From Liopterus haemorrhoidalis (taxonomy: Eukaryota > Arthropoda > Insecta > Coleoptera > Dytiscidae): a stretch of DNA of 64,000 nucleotides. A program made the translations under genes and the position numbers. The notes under the pieces were generated by a model. It had not been told where the DNA came from, ran no database searches, and saw only the letters and a list, made by a program, of their open reading frames with translations. The stretch's first letter is position 1. Each line of letters opens with the position of its first letter. The stretch covers positions 23,214,992 to 23,278,991 of the forward strand of contig OZ020625.1 in NCBI GenBank assembly GCA_963971575.1, read 5' to 3'. This document shows positions 10,746 to 64,000 of the stretch, in pieces.

Positions 10746-12130
10746 TGGGTAATACCTACTTCCCAGATTTTTATCTTGAGTAAAAATTAAAAGATAAATA
10801 AAATGTTAACAATAATATGAGAGAACTGAATAATATGATAAATAGTGTAATCAAAACATATTCTCCTTGAATGTTTTCCGCGTACGCTACTGTATCTGTT
10901 AATGAGGAAGTAAATTTGCTAATTGATTTCACGAACGTCAGTGTATGAACTTGAAAATGAGTACAAAGTACAAATGGGTGTGAAATATTACTTAAAACTT
11001 TCAAAAATAAGTGAAATAAATCATTTTTAAACTATCAGTTGCAAAACAATTCTATTTTAGTCGTCTCAGGTTAAATTCACGGCGATACAAAACCGCAGAT
11101 AAAAATTTAAAATTTTTAGATAACGTACGTTTTGTGACGTATCAAGAAGTAAGGTTAGATTATAAAAAACTGTGTTTTTTTTTGCTAGTTCTACGTATTG
11201 AGTGTATTTTAGTTTATTTAAATTCTATTTCTATTTCATTGCCTCACTGCGATTTAGTAGTATTACACTATTCACGATTTTTATAAAATATTTGAGGTTA
11301 TAATGTTGCACAGTAAAAAATCTCAATATCAACGTAGTGTCAGTGTTAGAATAGGTAATTACTGTTATTTTGCTGTTATTTCACCTGTCATTTGGCTCTT
11401 ATTTTGTAATTTTAATAAGGAATTATATCTTTTCTCTATCATTATATGATATTTCTTTGCTGTAATATTTTATGTTATTTGCATGATAACTGTATGCTTA
11501 AAATTTTTTTGAATAAACAAATTATATAGTATGCTTTTGTTTTTATTTTCTTTGTTACTTAGCTTTTATGTATGCTTTGCTTTCCTTTATCGTAAGGTGT
11601 CAGGTTCTTACTTGGTGTACGTATCATTATAAATATTAAATTTCAACGTATAGTTATGTTCGGAATGTTGTTACGATACAATTTTTTTCCCAAATTGTTA
11701 GTGTTTTTTGTTACTTGGAATAATAACACATACAGGTAATATGAAATGATTATATTAATAAAATAATAAATCTGCAGGTCTAGAAACAGAGAAGTTACGT
11801 ACTGTGCCCTTATACGCCCAACTCTATCGGGTTGGGATCCTCTTACTTATTTATTTATTATTAAAATTGGAGGCTACATCTATTTATTTTTATTTTCTTG
11901 GTCTCGTACTTGGTTTGTACACGTTTCAGATGATTTTAAGACAATATCCGCAAAAAAAATCAATTTTTGTTTTTCTGTCTTTCTATTCGGGATTTACGCA
12001 AAAATGGCTGGATATATTTTAATGTAATTTGGTATGATAATAGAGTAAACCAGGATTTGAATATAGGTTATATGGCATACCAAAATTTTTATTCTAAGGG
12101 GGTGTTATGGGGTACAAACTGTTTACTGAA
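10746..12130. other. Intergenic, no gene seen
   Basis: AT-rich. Short ORFs at 11804-12161 have low-complexity hydrophobic translations and no recognisable domain. Confidence 0.4.
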
Positions 12131-12139
12131 AAACAAGAT

Positions 12140-12700
12140 ATCTTCATTATTATTGACTTAACAGAAAAATGTATTTAACAAACATTGATTATAATAAGAA
12201 AACAAACATTTTTTGTTCAATGCATTTTTTCAATTGGATCAATATTTTGGGAGGTAGGGGGCACACCCTAAAACTAAATTTTTGAAATATCTCCCTTATT
12301 ATTGACTTGGCAGCAAAAATGAATGTGCCAAAAATATTTTATAATTAGAAAACAAGTATTTTTTGTTCAGTGCATTTTTTCCATTTGATGAATATTTGGG
12401 GAGTTAGGGGGGTACATCCTTAGCTAAACTTTTGAAATATTTCCGTTATTATTGAATGGGCAGCAAAAATGTATATGACAAAAATTGTTTATAATATGAA
12501 AACAAATCTTTTTTGTTGTTTGTATTTTTTCAACTGGATGAGTACTAGGGGAGTTACGGGGGTACACCTTAAACTAAAATCTTGAAAATTTCACTTATTA
12601 TATTTTAATCAATGTAAAAGTGTAATTTGTTTAGGATGAAGAAACATCTCAACGCAGTTTTTAATAAGAAGATTATTAAGGGGGCTAAGGGGAGTGTTAC
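12140..12700. repeat. Tandem repeat, about 150-bp unit
   Basis: Nearly four units. The landmark TTATTATTGA recurs at about 12147, 12296 and 12446, and each unit also carries ATTTTTTGTTCAATGCATTT, a GGGGAGTTAGGGGG block and TTTTGAAATAT. Units have diverged by substitutions and small indels, so the array is not young. Confidence 0.7.
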
Positions 12701-12906
12701 CTATTAATTTGAAGTATGTCACATATCATTTAATAGCATTATATATAGAGCTTCGATTAAAAAAAAAAGAAAGAATATATAGGCAGTGGCGGTTGTAACT
12801 GAATATAAAATCTTATTTATACTTTAAAATTGCATTAAACTAGCTAAATATATCTGCGTATATTTATTTTTATTATTTCTAATTCAAATATATTTTATAT
12901 AAGTGC

Positions 12907-13448
12907 TAAGCGTGTTCTACATTATACTTTATTTGTAAATTTTCTAAACTTTTTTCTTTGAATTAGAAGTTGTCAAAGTTTTAATACAATTTATTTTTCA
13001 ATTTTTTGGTAGAGAATGAAATTCTTACACGTGTTCAGTTCATTTACAGTACCAACATAAAAATATAATTCTTATCTCGTCAAGTGTTTATAACCTAGCT
13101 ATTAGATTTGTAAAATTACTGATTTACGTACAAAACACAATTTATATATTCGCTTATTCAAACCAATGATCAACAAAACACTATTAAACACGTGGTAATA
13201 CAAAATATTTACAAGCGTAATTTTAATGTTGGTACTATTGTTAAAAGTGTCTACTGCGCATGCACCGAGTTCCAAGTTGGATGTGTTTTCAAGAAAAGTT
13301 TGATCAAAACTAGTTTTGAATAAAGTTGACCTTGACTATATAAAATGTTCTACACTGTACAATTTCACTGATTTATTTCTAGTACAAGTTCTAGTCAAAG
13401 AAATAAGTATGAAAATTTGATGAGAATTGTATAATGTAGAACACGCTT
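12907..13448. mobile_element. MITE with AGCGTGTTCTACATTATA ends
   Basis: AGCGTGTTCTACATTATAC at the left and GTATAATGTAGAACACGCT at the right are perfect inverted repeats of 19 bp. A TA lies just outside on each side (one extra T on the right). No ORF inside. Confidence 0.65.
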
Positions 13449-13523
13449 TAGATTTTAAAAAGTTAGATCTAGAACACAATGCTATAGACACTACACTTTA
13501 GTGTCCTGGTATATTGTTGCTAC

Positions 13524-14036
13524 ATGCGATTTCTAAGGTATTTATCTACGCAAGTAATAAAAATGAACTGGATTTTCATCGAATTATCCTGCCCAGATGA
13601 AAAGAACGTCTCTCTCAAAGAGGATGAGACGAGAACCAAGTACCTGGACCTCTTATCCGAGCTAAGAAAGATGTACCCAGGTTATTTTGTGAAGCTCGTA
13701 GTCTTGATTTTGGTTGTATTGGGTGGCTTTAAAGCTGTTTTCAAGAGGGAAATCGAGATCATTTCCATCTGCTACCTCTCTGGTCTGCAGAATACAAAAA
13801 ATAGTGTTGCCCGAATTGCTTCGCATTATGCGGACGGTGGATTTGGTGTAAGCCCATCGGTCGTATATCGTCAGGGTTTGGGATGCGGCCGATTACTGGG
13901 ATAAAGCTCCCTCTCTACCTTCTCTGTGGAGGTTAGAGGTTGAGTGTCTCGTCAGTGACGAACACGTTGCGGGCAAACCTGGACGGTATTGTGATGGGAC
14001 TGTAAAAAGAAAATAAAAAAAAATAAAATAAAATAC
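13524..14036 (+). mobile_element. 5'-truncated non-LTR retrotransposon, 3' end
   Basis: The frame from about 13557 gives IELSCPDEKNVSLKE, RTKYLDLLSELRKMYPGY and LILVVLGGFKAVFKRE, a pattern I recognise from the C-terminal region after the reverse transcriptase of some non-LTR polyproteins. It is followed by a 3' UTR-like segment and an A-rich AAAATAAAATAAAATA tail at 14005-14036. The upstream reverse transcriptase is missing, as expected for 5' truncation. Clade not resolved. Confidence 0.6.
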
Positions 14037-14266
14037 TAAAATTATTTCACTTTCAAATCGTGCTTTCAAGTACGATTCGTACTTGAAAAAATAGCTAAAA
14101 ATGTTTAAATTTACACTTTTAAAGGATAAACAATGTTTACCTTTGCTCCGCCATTTTCTGACAGGATGTACCATCATCATGTACCATTTGTGCCGTATGG
14201 CTCCACTGTGATAAAGAAAGCCAGTGTATTATATATATAAAAGCCCTAATTTCTGTGTGTTTGTAA

Positions 14267-14800
14267 TGCCTGGGCCACACTTGCGTTATAAGCTTCGCCG
14301 ATAATTGCGCGCTATATAAATTCGTGCTTAACTGCATCTATCGATATCGTGCTAAAGCGCAACTTGTGGCCATACCTGCGTTTTCGCCGCTACACTTTAT
14401 TTACGTTTACAAGGTACAAGCGTATTTATTTTGCTGTAAATTAAATAAAATTATGGTGTATATCCATCATAACTGCAAACTAAAATTATTTTTTACATTT
14501 AATTTTACAAATTCAAACATAGTCTTATCTGATTTGACACAAATAAGTTGTAAAGAAATATGTATAACATAACCTCAAATGATGCCGGATAAACAACAAT
14601 ACGCGCTAACAGAACATACTACGCTCTGCGCTAAGTTCCTTTGATGTGCGCTCTAAAACCGCCACTTCAGTTATCGTCATGTGTCTAGTGGCGCGCACTG
14701 CTAATATTGTGAACGCAAACCGATAGTAGCTGGCCACATTAGCGTGTATGTCACGTTAAACCGAAGTTTAGCGACGATAGATGCAGGTGTAGCCCAGGCA
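14267..14800. mobile_element. PIF/Harbinger MITE nested in Helitron C1
   Basis: TIRs TGCCTGGGCCACAC and GTGTAGCCCAGGCA are flanked by TAA on both sides, the usual 3-bp Harbinger target. Copy C2 lacks the insert and reads straight through, so the boundary is confirmed by an empty site. Confidence 0.8.
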
Positions 14801-15528
14801 TAACGCTAAGTTCCTCGGTTCTAGCGGGGCTTGAGGTGTGTGGTCGGTCACTCCCCACCAGTGAGAACGACGTTCTCCGACAAACAACAGCTCACTTAGG
14901 CTAAGTACATAGCGAAGCATAGAGCAAAGCAGCGATGAAAGCGGAGAGTAAAACAGCGAAAGAATGTCGCGCTTATAAAAGAGTGTCTACACATAGTGAC
15001 GCGTTTAAAATCGAGCAGAAAGTTCACAAAATTATAATGGATTTCTTGCTAACATAAAACTCTTCCCTGAAAATTTGGTATTTACTAAAAAATAAAAATA
15101 AACACACTAGAAGGTGCAATGTTCTCAGAATAAATAAAAGTAGACATATACATGGTGAATTTCATCATTTCTATATACAACTCCGCAAACATCCAGAAAA
15201 GTTTCATTCTTATTTTCGCATGTGTATTTCAACGTTTGATTATATTTTGGAAAAAATTCAACATAAATTGGTAAAAAATGGACAAATTTCAATCGGAACC
15301 TACAATAAATACCTCTTATAAATGAGATCTACTTGTAAATGCCTCAATATCCATTTTAAACAACTATTTCAGCAACGATGATAGCAGAGAAATCAAAATT
15401 CTTTCAACGCGTCGCCTTGCTCGACTATAACAACGATAGAAGCTCGCTGCAGTACGCTCCACTATGCGCGTGTTAACAGGAATTAATTTATTTAATTTCG
15501 CCACTTTGCTCTCTTTTTTATACCTTGG

Positions 15529-15765
15529 CTATAATCAGAAACAATTATACCATTGATGTCCAGTATATGGGCCGCGGGCCGTATCCAGCCTAATACTAAT
15601 TTTTAAACGACGCGCATTAAGCGGTTTTTAGGATTTCCTAGGTATAATCAGAAACAGCTATAACATTGATATCCAGCATATGGGCCGCGGGCTGTATCAA
15701 GCCCGATACTAATTTTTAAACGACACGCATTGAGCGGTTTTTAGGATTTCCGAGGTATAATCTAA
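15529..15765 (+). repeat. Tandem repeat inside Helitron C1, two units
   Basis: Two units of about 115 bp, each with GGGCCGCGGGC, AATTTTTAAACGACRCGCAT and GGTTTTTAGGATTTCC. Copy C2 has more units of the same sequence (63110-63545). Confidence 0.75.
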
Positions 15766-15940
15766 AAACGTTTTTGTTTTGTTAATATACGCAGAATCAT
15801 GCAAATTTTAATAATTAATTCCTGCTTATATTGATTTTTATTCGATATCAGTTTGCCAACGTTGTTGGCAACGGGGTCTGCTAGTACTAATATATAAATT
15901 AGATATTTTGTGTGTATGTATGTATAAATGTATGCATGTA

Positions 15941-16973
15941 TACAGGAAGTTTGTTTAAAACGCCGCACCTCGAATAACTCCTTTATTTTAAGAGATAGAA
16001 AAAATTCTTCAGAAGAAAAGTTAAACTAGACAAAAGGGCCCACTTAAGGACTATAATAAGAATTCTGCATCACTTCCGGTTTCAGCGGATATTGTTTCAA
16101 ATTATCTAGCATAAGGAATCGGTACTTTATTTTATTTTATTTTTTTCTTGAAAGTACATAAAATTATCTTTACAAGGATGTCAAAATATCATACTTTAAT
16201 TTTAACTATTTCAAAATGGCGACCATTTATTTAGAAAATGATTTTTTTTCATTAAAAAAATCAAATAAAACCTGCAAATTTTCTTGCCTGTTAGTACGAG
16301 TTTGATATTAAAGGTGATAACATCACATCGTTTGTAATTATGGCTTACGTACGTTATTCAAATGAAGAAATGACAGATATGGTTCTGACATTCGAGGAAT
16401 GTCAAATAAATTCTGTTTGTGCCCAGCAACTCTACCAAGAAAGGTATCCTGAAGGTAAAGGTTAGAAGACTTGGAACATAGGGTAAGACAGCTTTCAAGG
16501 AAATACAAGAGTATACCGTTCTAAATGCAATGGAAGAATTTTTACTACGATTGAGAAAATGTGTGGATAACAACGGTGGTCATATTGAACATTTGTAAAT
16601 TTTCCTTAGTTTATTACGAACTTTAATCATATTTTGTTTAATTGTTTTTCCTGGTTACATAATTTTATATCCTTTTATAATTTAGTTTCTACCATTTTTA
16701 TGTTATTTATTATTTTGTAAATAAATGATCGCTATTTTGAAATGGTTAAAATTGAAGTATGATATTTTGATATCCTTCTAAAGCTGACTAAAGTACCGAT
16801 TCCCTATGCTAGATAAAAAGTTGAAAAAATTTCCGCTGAAACCGGAAGTGATGTAGAATTCTTATTATAGTCTTTAAGTGGGTCTTTTTTTCTAGTTTAA
16901 CGCTTCTTCTGAAGAATATCTCTTAAAATAAAGGAGTTATTCGAAGTGCGGCGTTTCAAACAAACACCCTGTA
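15941..16973 (+). mobile_element. Tc1/mariner-type element with about 180-bp TIRs
   Basis: Bases 15941-16128 and 16785-16973 are long inverted repeats (outer motif TTTGTTTRAAACGCCGCAC, inner motif TAAAGTACCGATTCC) with TA at both borders. The centre holds fused N- and C-terminal remnants of a transposase (16340-16598). It therefore looks like an internally deleted derivative. The arms could form a hairpin if transcribed. Confidence 0.75.
16340..16598 (+). pseudogene. DUF4817-type transposase remnant (both ends only)
   Basis: The N-terminus reads MAYVRYSNEEMTDMVLTFEE, CAQQLYQERYPEG, the helix-turn-helix start of a DUF4817-carrying transposase. After a frame break the sequence ends FLLRLRKCVDNNGGHIEHL and stop, the usual C-terminus of this family. 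The whole DDE core is missing. Non-functional. Confidence 0.65.
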
Positions 16974-17145
16974 TATGTTACCTCAAAACTGAAAATGGCA
17001 GCATGATTAAAGACTAAGAAAAAATACCAGCGTGTTTATGGCGTTGTTTATGGAATAATAGGCCTATATTTACGATTCTTAGGGTCTATGAATTTTTTTA
17101 AATAATTAAAATGAAGCAAAATGTTAAAATCATATGGTAATGATT

Positions 17146-17900
17146 CCCTAAAAACATAAATGCTTAAAACTCTAGCTATTGATCCTACGAAAGTCTGGTT
17201 TGCACAAACGTGTTCAAAAAATCTTTCGGCAGACTTAAGTCTCTTTTTTATGCCTTAAAACTAGTACTAAAAACACTGAAGCGCTCACTGGACTGTGCAT
17301 ATGTACACTCTGCTATGTGGTAGTGCATTGATAGGGAAGCGAGGGAAGGCAGAGAGATAAGGTTCATTTGTAGTGGTGATAACACCGTTGATTTATCGTT
17401 TACGGTAAAATAGGTCTACTTTTATGACACTCAGGGTCCCTACATTTTTTTAAAATGATTCTATTCATGCAAAATGTTTAATAGGAGTATTATATAGTAA
17501 CTATGTTGTTTAACCCGTCAAAAATAACGGTTTTTTTTAACAAAAAAAAAAAAAAACTATTAACTTGGACAGTCTTTTTTTAAATTTATCAAAATAATAT
17601 CAGGTCAGCGAATCACGGGACAGGATATCACCAGTTAGCCAATCACGGGAGAGGGTGTCACCTGTCAGCCAACCAAGAGACAGGGTGTCCCCAGTTAGCC
17701 AATCACGAGAACCTCAGGAAAAATTGATGTCACAATGTTACCGACACTACATAGACACTTGCTGATTATATTATTACGATAATTCCTTAAAAACATAAAT
17801 GCTTAAAACTCTGTAACTATTTATCCTACGAAAGTCTGATTTGTATCAACGTGTTCAGAAAATCTTGCCGCAGGCAGAAGCCTATTTTTTATATATTAAA
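17146..17900. repeat. Diverged direct duplication around a minisatellite
   Basis: AAAAACATAAATGCTTAAAA, followed by CCTACGAAAGTCTG and AACGTGTTCA, occurs at 17152 and again at 17785 (about 635 bp apart), together with neighbouring sequence. The copies have diverged by indels. Confidence 0.55.
17602..17713 (+). repeat. 30-bp minisatellite with CCAAT-box units
   Basis: Almost four units of about 30 bp (AGCCAATCACGGGAGAGG, then GTGTCACC). Two units carry AGCCAATCA, which fits the NF-Y CCAAT consensus, and two carry degenerate versions. It lies about 2.5 kb upstream of the first recognised PFKFB exon. Regulatory function is speculative. Confidence 0.6.
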
Positions 17901-18135
17901 ATTTCATAATTTTTATGAACAAACTAAAAAACAATCTCGACATGAGATTCGCGTGTTTAATGCATTGCTCACAGAGCACAGACAGTGTGTGATAGCCATG
18001 GGACGTAAAGACGAAAAGGGAGAGATGAAACTTGGGTGAGACAACAGGCATTTCAGCTAGTAATGTATGATTTTTTAGTAATTTGACAGCTGGTTACCAT
18101 GGCAACATAAGATGCCGGCTAGTAGCTTTCTTGTT

Positions 18136-18706
18136 ATAGACCGGGAGCTCATGACAGTTTTTGGTCTCCGATTTCATACAGCATGCCTTTTGGAGGAGAG
18201 AATATTTACCCTGACAACAAAAAAGGGATGGTACTAAACCCCTGCACGCTTTCCGGTCATAGGGAAAATTGCATTTCCACTTAAACACAAAATTTTTGTG
18301 CTTTTCTCTGATTTAATATTGCTTGCCCTTTTGTCAAAAGAAAGTTATAACAAATTTAAAGTCTTTTAAATATATGCATGCGATTCGGAGGGTCCCAAAG
18401 GGCTCAAACGGTCATGTGATCTTGTAATAAAAAAATATGATTTTCCGCGTTTTCATACAGCATGCCTATAATTAAAAGACTTTAAATTTGTTATAACTTT
18501 CTTTTGACAAAAGGGCAAGCAAATTTAATCAGAGAAAAACACAAAAATTTTGTGCAAGTGGAAATGCAATTTTCCCTATGACCGGAAAGCGTGCAGGGGT
18601 TTAGTACCATCCCTTTTTTGTTGTCACAGGGTAAATATTCTCTCCTCCAAAAGGCATGCTGTATGAAATCGGAGACCAAAAATGTCATGAGCTCCCGGTA
18701 TATTAC
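18136..18706. mobile_element. Palindromic foldback element E, copy 1
   Basis: The arms, about 18147-18355 and 18480-18704, are inverted copies, sharing CCGGGAGCTCATGAC at the outside and TTAAAGTCTTTTAA inside, around a spacer of about 125 bp. Half of the same unit recurs at 41840-42178. The two long ORFs inside are mirror images of each other and are not genes. Confidence 0.7.
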
Positions 18707-18895
18707 AGGCTATAAACCTTTCTGTGTACGTTAACAAAATGGACGTAATATTACTCCTGAACGTACACAGATTAAAAATATGGTCATGCAACCTGGAAAC
18801 AGGAGGCCTAGGCTCAACTCGGGCTGTCGCGCCAATGATGATGATGAAAATTATATATTTGAAGATAAAATATTGTATTTGACTCGCATATAATG

Positions 18896-19110
18896 GCTAA
18901 TTTTTTTCGAAATATTCGCAAAAATCTTAAAACCGACACAAGTAAACTCCCATTTCTAGCTAACCGATTTTTACCAAAAGTTGATTAACTCATTGATGTC
19001 AAAAGTTTAAATATGAAGTTTCTTAAAAATCCTTTTAGCCAAATTTGCTCTGCACGTGTACACGGATCGACAGACATGATGCTAAAAATAGTCAAAACGT
19101 TAAGTCCATT
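18896..19110 (+). mobile_element. Family B repeat, copy B4, truncated at both ends
   Basis: Contains AAACTCCCATTTCTAG, the GTGTACACGGATCGACAGAC region with almost no microsatellite left, and TGCTAAAAATAGTCAAAACG, then breaks off. Confidence 0.6.
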
Positions 19111-19589
19111 CTACATTATACTTTTTTCAATACTATCCAACTCTGACGTCATTTCAACTTTTGATACTACAGAATATAGTGGGGGGAAAAATAAGAGACA
19201 GTTATAAATTTTATATCTTCCATCTCTTATTACTTTTCATTGCCAACTTAAAAATTTTTAGGTTCAGATGGCAGACAACAATTTGGCTATAGTAAACCAA
19301 TTTATAAATATTGTTTAATTGTGCTAAGTTTATATTTAATTATATGAACTAAATAAACTTATTATCAACTTAATAAACTACTAAAAGTTAAGTTGTAAAC
19401 AAAAACTAAAAAGTTGGTGTTGGTACGACTGAAAAGTACAGAACTGTCAATCAAAAATTTGACCCGAGGTTTTGGATACTTTTCGGTACTTACCCGGCGT
19501 TTTCGCGTTGGGCAATTTTTCGTGTTGTTATAAAAGATAATTTGATCCAAATATCAAGCCCTTTTTCGTCTTTATATTAATTTCATCAT

Positions 19590-19715
19590 AATATCCGAGT
19601 CGTTATAAGTATCACGTATAAAAAGATATGTTTCTGGCCGGGACTTTTTCGTCAAAATTTCGTCGCAAAACCCATATGTCATTATATCAGATGTCGTTAT
19701 AAACGATATCCACTG
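19590..19715. mobile_element. Possible pogo-like transposon end
   Basis: Read on the minus strand from 19715: CAGTGGATATCGTTTATAAC and further ATAACGAC-like words, as in pogo/Tigger termini, with TA outside. No partner end was found. Confidence 0.3.
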
Positions 19716-19720
19716 TACTT

Positions 19721-20190
19721 TTGTATTTTTCTCTATTATTACTATATATCAGTTTCTGTTTTATCTTTAATCTTTCATATTACACCTAGTATAAGAACAA
19801 TAATATGACTGATAAGAACACAGTTTTTCATTACTGTTGATTATGGACTGCAAGTGATAAGATAATATTCGATTTTAATAAATATTTATCATTTACATTT
19901 TATCCGAACATATCAGAACATTCATTTGCAAACATAAATTAATAAAATACACCTGAAAATAGACGACATAAAATATTAAAAATAATAATTATTATATTAT
20001 AATAACAAAAATAAAGTATTTATAAATTAAAAAACTAAATTAATTCAAAAAAAATTACGTTTATAATATTTATATCTAATTAATCAACTTTTTAATTGGC
20101 GAAATAGTATATTTTATTTCGTTTTTTTGCAATATTTTTTCGTTAAAAATTAGTGAACATTCTTTTTAATTTTGTTGTGATAATTTTTAG
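19721..20190. other. AT-rich region upstream of PFKFB exon, no gene seen
   Basis: Very AT-rich. TTTTTAG at about 20184-20190 could be a splice acceptor for an exon carrying the ATG at 20234. No promoter motif is supportable. Confidence 0.35.
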
Positions 20191-20215
20191 TTAACATCTC
20201 ATTTTGTTAACGTGA

Positions 20216-62151
<41,936 letters not shown>

Positions 62152-62286
62152 TAATGCTCGTATTCACCAAAAGCCAATAAGAGTTATGGAACCCATAAAT
62201 GAAGCAATAGAGTAAATTTGTATTCACCAACCCTCAATAGCGCTACTGCTTCCATAAATCTGTCTTTAAGTTATAGAATTGAAAAT

Positions 62287-63665
62287 TATATATATAACAT
62301 CCCTAATTTCTGTGTATCCTCGTAACGCTAAGTTCCTAGGTGCTAGCGGGGCTTGAGGTGTGTGGTATTTCACTCTCCACCAGTCAGAGCGACGTTCTCC
62401 GACAACAGCTCACTTAGGGTAAGCACATAGTGAAGCAGAGAGCAAAGCAGCGATGAAAGCGGAGAGTAAAACAGCGAAAGAATGTCGCGCTTATAAAAGA
62501 GTGTCTACACATAGTGACGCGTTTAAAATCGAGCAGAAAGTTCACAAAATTATAATGGATTTTTTACTAACAGAAAACTCTTCCCTGAAAATTTGGTATT
62601 TACTAAAAAATAAAAATAAACACACTACAAGGTGCAATGTTCACAGAATAAATAAAAGTAGATACATGGTGAATTTCATCATTTCTATATGCAACTCCGC
62701 GAACATCCAGAAAAGTTTCATTCTTATTTTCGCATGAGTATTTCAACGTTTGATTATATTTTGGAAAAAATTCAAAATTGGTAAAAAATGGACAAATTTC
62801 AATCGGAACATACTATAAATACCTCTTATAAATGAGAACTACTTGTAAATGCCTCAATGTCCATTTTTAACAACTATTTTAGCAATGATGATGGCAGAGA
62901 AATCAAAATTGTTTGAACGCGTCGCTTTGCTCGACTATAACAACGATATAACCTCGCTGCAGTACGCTCCACTATGCGCGTGTTAACAGGAATTCATTTA
63001 TTTAATTTCGCCGCTTTGCTCTCTGCTTCACTATGTGTTTAGCCTCAGCGAGAATATAGCTCTTAGCTCTCCAGTCAGTATATACCTTGGCTTAATTAAA
63101 GAATGTTGTGTCAATTAACGTTATGCCCGCGGGCCGTGTCTGGCCCGATACTTATTTTTAAACGACACGCCTTGAGCGGCTTTTTAGGATTTCCTAGGTA
63201 TAATCAGAAACAGCTATACCATTGAGGTCCAGCATATGGCCCACGGGCTGAACCCGGCCCGATATTAATTTTTAAACGACACGCATTAATCGGCTTTTTA
63301 GGATTTCCTAGGTATGATCAGAAACAATACCATTCATGTCCAGCATATGGCCCGCGGGCCGTATCCGGTCCGATACTAATTTTTAAACGACACGCACTGA
63401 GCGGCTTTTTAGGATTTCCTAGATATAATCAGAAACAGCTATACCATTGATGTCCAGCATATGGCCCGCGGGCCGTACCCGGCCCGATATTAATTTTTAA
63501 ACGACACGCATTAAGCCGCTTTTTAGGACTTCCTAGGTATAATCAAGAAACGTTTTTGTTTTGTTAATATACCCAGAATCATGCAAATTTCAATAATTGA
63601 TTCCTGCTTATATTGATTTTTATCCGATATCAGTTTGCCAACGTTGTTGGCAACGGGTCTGCTAG
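62287..63665 (+). mobile_element. Non-autonomous Helitron, copy C2
   Basis: Same body as C1: GCTAGCGGGGCTTGAGGTGT, GGAGAGTAAAACAGCGAAAG, the tandem-repeat segment, then the hairpin TTGCCAACGTTGTTGGCAA and CTAG followed by T (63662-63666). The frame at 62453-62737 (KAESKTAKECRAYKRVSTHS) is open for 94 residues but closed in C1, so it is not called a gene. Confidence 0.78.
63110..63545 (+). repeat. Tandem repeat inside Helitron C2, about four units
   Basis: Units of about 113 bp with CATATGGCCCGCGGGCCGTA, AATTTTTAAACGACACGCAY and GGATTTCCTAGGTATAATCA. Two units in C1. Confidence 0.8.
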
Positions 63666-63829
63666 TCGCCCAATAACTTTCTTATAGATGTATAATTTCT
63701 TCAAAGTTAAATATTGTATCATTTATTAGTTAAAAAAAAGGTTTAAAACATAAAAAATAACTATATCAACTTGTTAAATCTCCCTATAGTTATTTATTGA
63801 AATATTTGGGTTGGTGAATATGGCCATAA

Positions 63830-64000
63830 GCCTCCTTTTTCATCAAAAAATTATTAATGCGTCACAATAGCTGCATATGGTGTCACTGTTATACAGTCGT
63901 CCAACCAACTATTCAAAGGAAAGTCCTGTCTTCTCGCTGTATTTTTCAGAACTATTTTCCGTCAGCTAACGTACCAATATAATTATAAACAAAATTTTTG
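63830..64000 (+). other. Intron e, nothing recognised
   Basis: No PFKFB exon and no repeat end is visible before the window stops. Confidence 0.4.

Larger units (their letters stand above)
14226..15894 (+). mobile_element. Non-autonomous Helitron, copy C1
   Basis: The 3' end has the Helitron signature: the hairpin TTGCCAACGTTGTTGGCAA followed a few bases later by CTAG and a T. A second copy in the same orientation (62287-63665) shares nearly the whole body. The 5' end is near TTATATATATAA...CCCTAATTTCTGTGTG; a canonical 5' TC is not seen. Contains a nested Harbinger MITE and a tandem-repeat segment. The coding-like stretch at 14935-15057 is cut by TAA at 15056 here and open in C2. Confidence 0.75.
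62155..63826. mobile_element. PIF/Harbinger MITE hosting Helitron C2
   Basis: TGCTCGTATTCACCAA at the left and (reversed) TGGCCATATTCACCAA at the right, with TAA on both sides (62152-62154, 63827-63829). About 130 bp of its left part and 160 bp of its right part flank the Helitron. Confidence 0.65.

Noticed and set aside
18094..18688. Two similar minus-strand ORFs as a duplicated small gene
   Set aside because: They arise from the inverted arms of a palindrome, so the same strand encodes unrelated frames from mirror sequence; nothing protein-like.
62453..62737. 94-aa ORF in Helitron C2 as a captured gene
   Set aside because: The homologous frame in C1 contains a stop, and no domain is recognised.
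63110..63545. Regular repeats as a CRISPR array
   Set aside because: Units are contiguous about 113-bp tandem repeats without spacers, inside a eukaryotic Helitron.

Overview
The window is a stretch of an AT-rich arthropod nuclear genome, most likely an insect. It holds one conserved host gene buried in a dense layered field of transposable elements. The gene is the bifunctional 6-phosphofructo-2-kinase/fructose-2,6-bisphosphatase (PFKFB; Pfrx in flies) on the + strand. Five coding exons can be placed with canonical splice sites and continuous reading phase: 20234-20375, 39225-39562, 53190-53405, 56388-56607 and 61859-62092. They encode about 383 residues, covering the kinase domain and most of the phosphatase domain. 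The C-terminal exon or exons lie beyond 64000, and the 5' end is uncertain because 20249/20250 could also be a splice acceptor. The organism is inferred from the insect-like protein, spliceosomal introns and arthropod-type transposons; the species cannot be named from sequence alone.

Layout: 1-20 kb, upstream of the gene, is intergenic repeat: two (GTCT)n elements, a mariner inside a larger TIR element, a 150-bp satellite, a non-LTR 3' end, a Helitron with a Harbinger MITE in it, a long-TIR Tc1/mariner relic and a foldback palindrome. 20-39 kb is intron 1 (18.8 kb): piggyBac relic, DD41D-type transposon, Harbingers, a long-TIR foldback, broken mariners, and a near-intact mariner ending 61 bp before exon 2. 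39.5-53 kb is intron 2: TIR MITEs, a self-nested repeat, three hAT elements (two nested one in the other), a Tc1 and a large palindrome. 53-64 kb is introns 3-5: more (GTCT)n elements, a Tc1 between two copies of a 400-bp direct repeat, a long-TIR element carrying an unclassified ORF relic, and a Helitron inside a Harbinger MITE.

The most unusual signal is a dispersed family of about 1.1 kb (family A, seven good copies plus one diverged) that looks like a DINE-1/mini-me/HINE-type Helitron-like element. It has a (GTCT)n tract, a conserved core, short inverted repeats (AGGGTTTTG...CAAAACCCT), a 3' palindrome and insertion in T-runs without visible target duplication. Each copy carries a tRNA-like A-box/B-box module at the same internal site, but the modules fall into about five unrelated sequence types. 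No intact transposase was found. All recognisable transposase frames are frameshifted, truncated, internally deleted or interrupted, so the elements here look dead or dependent on proteins supplied elsewhere.
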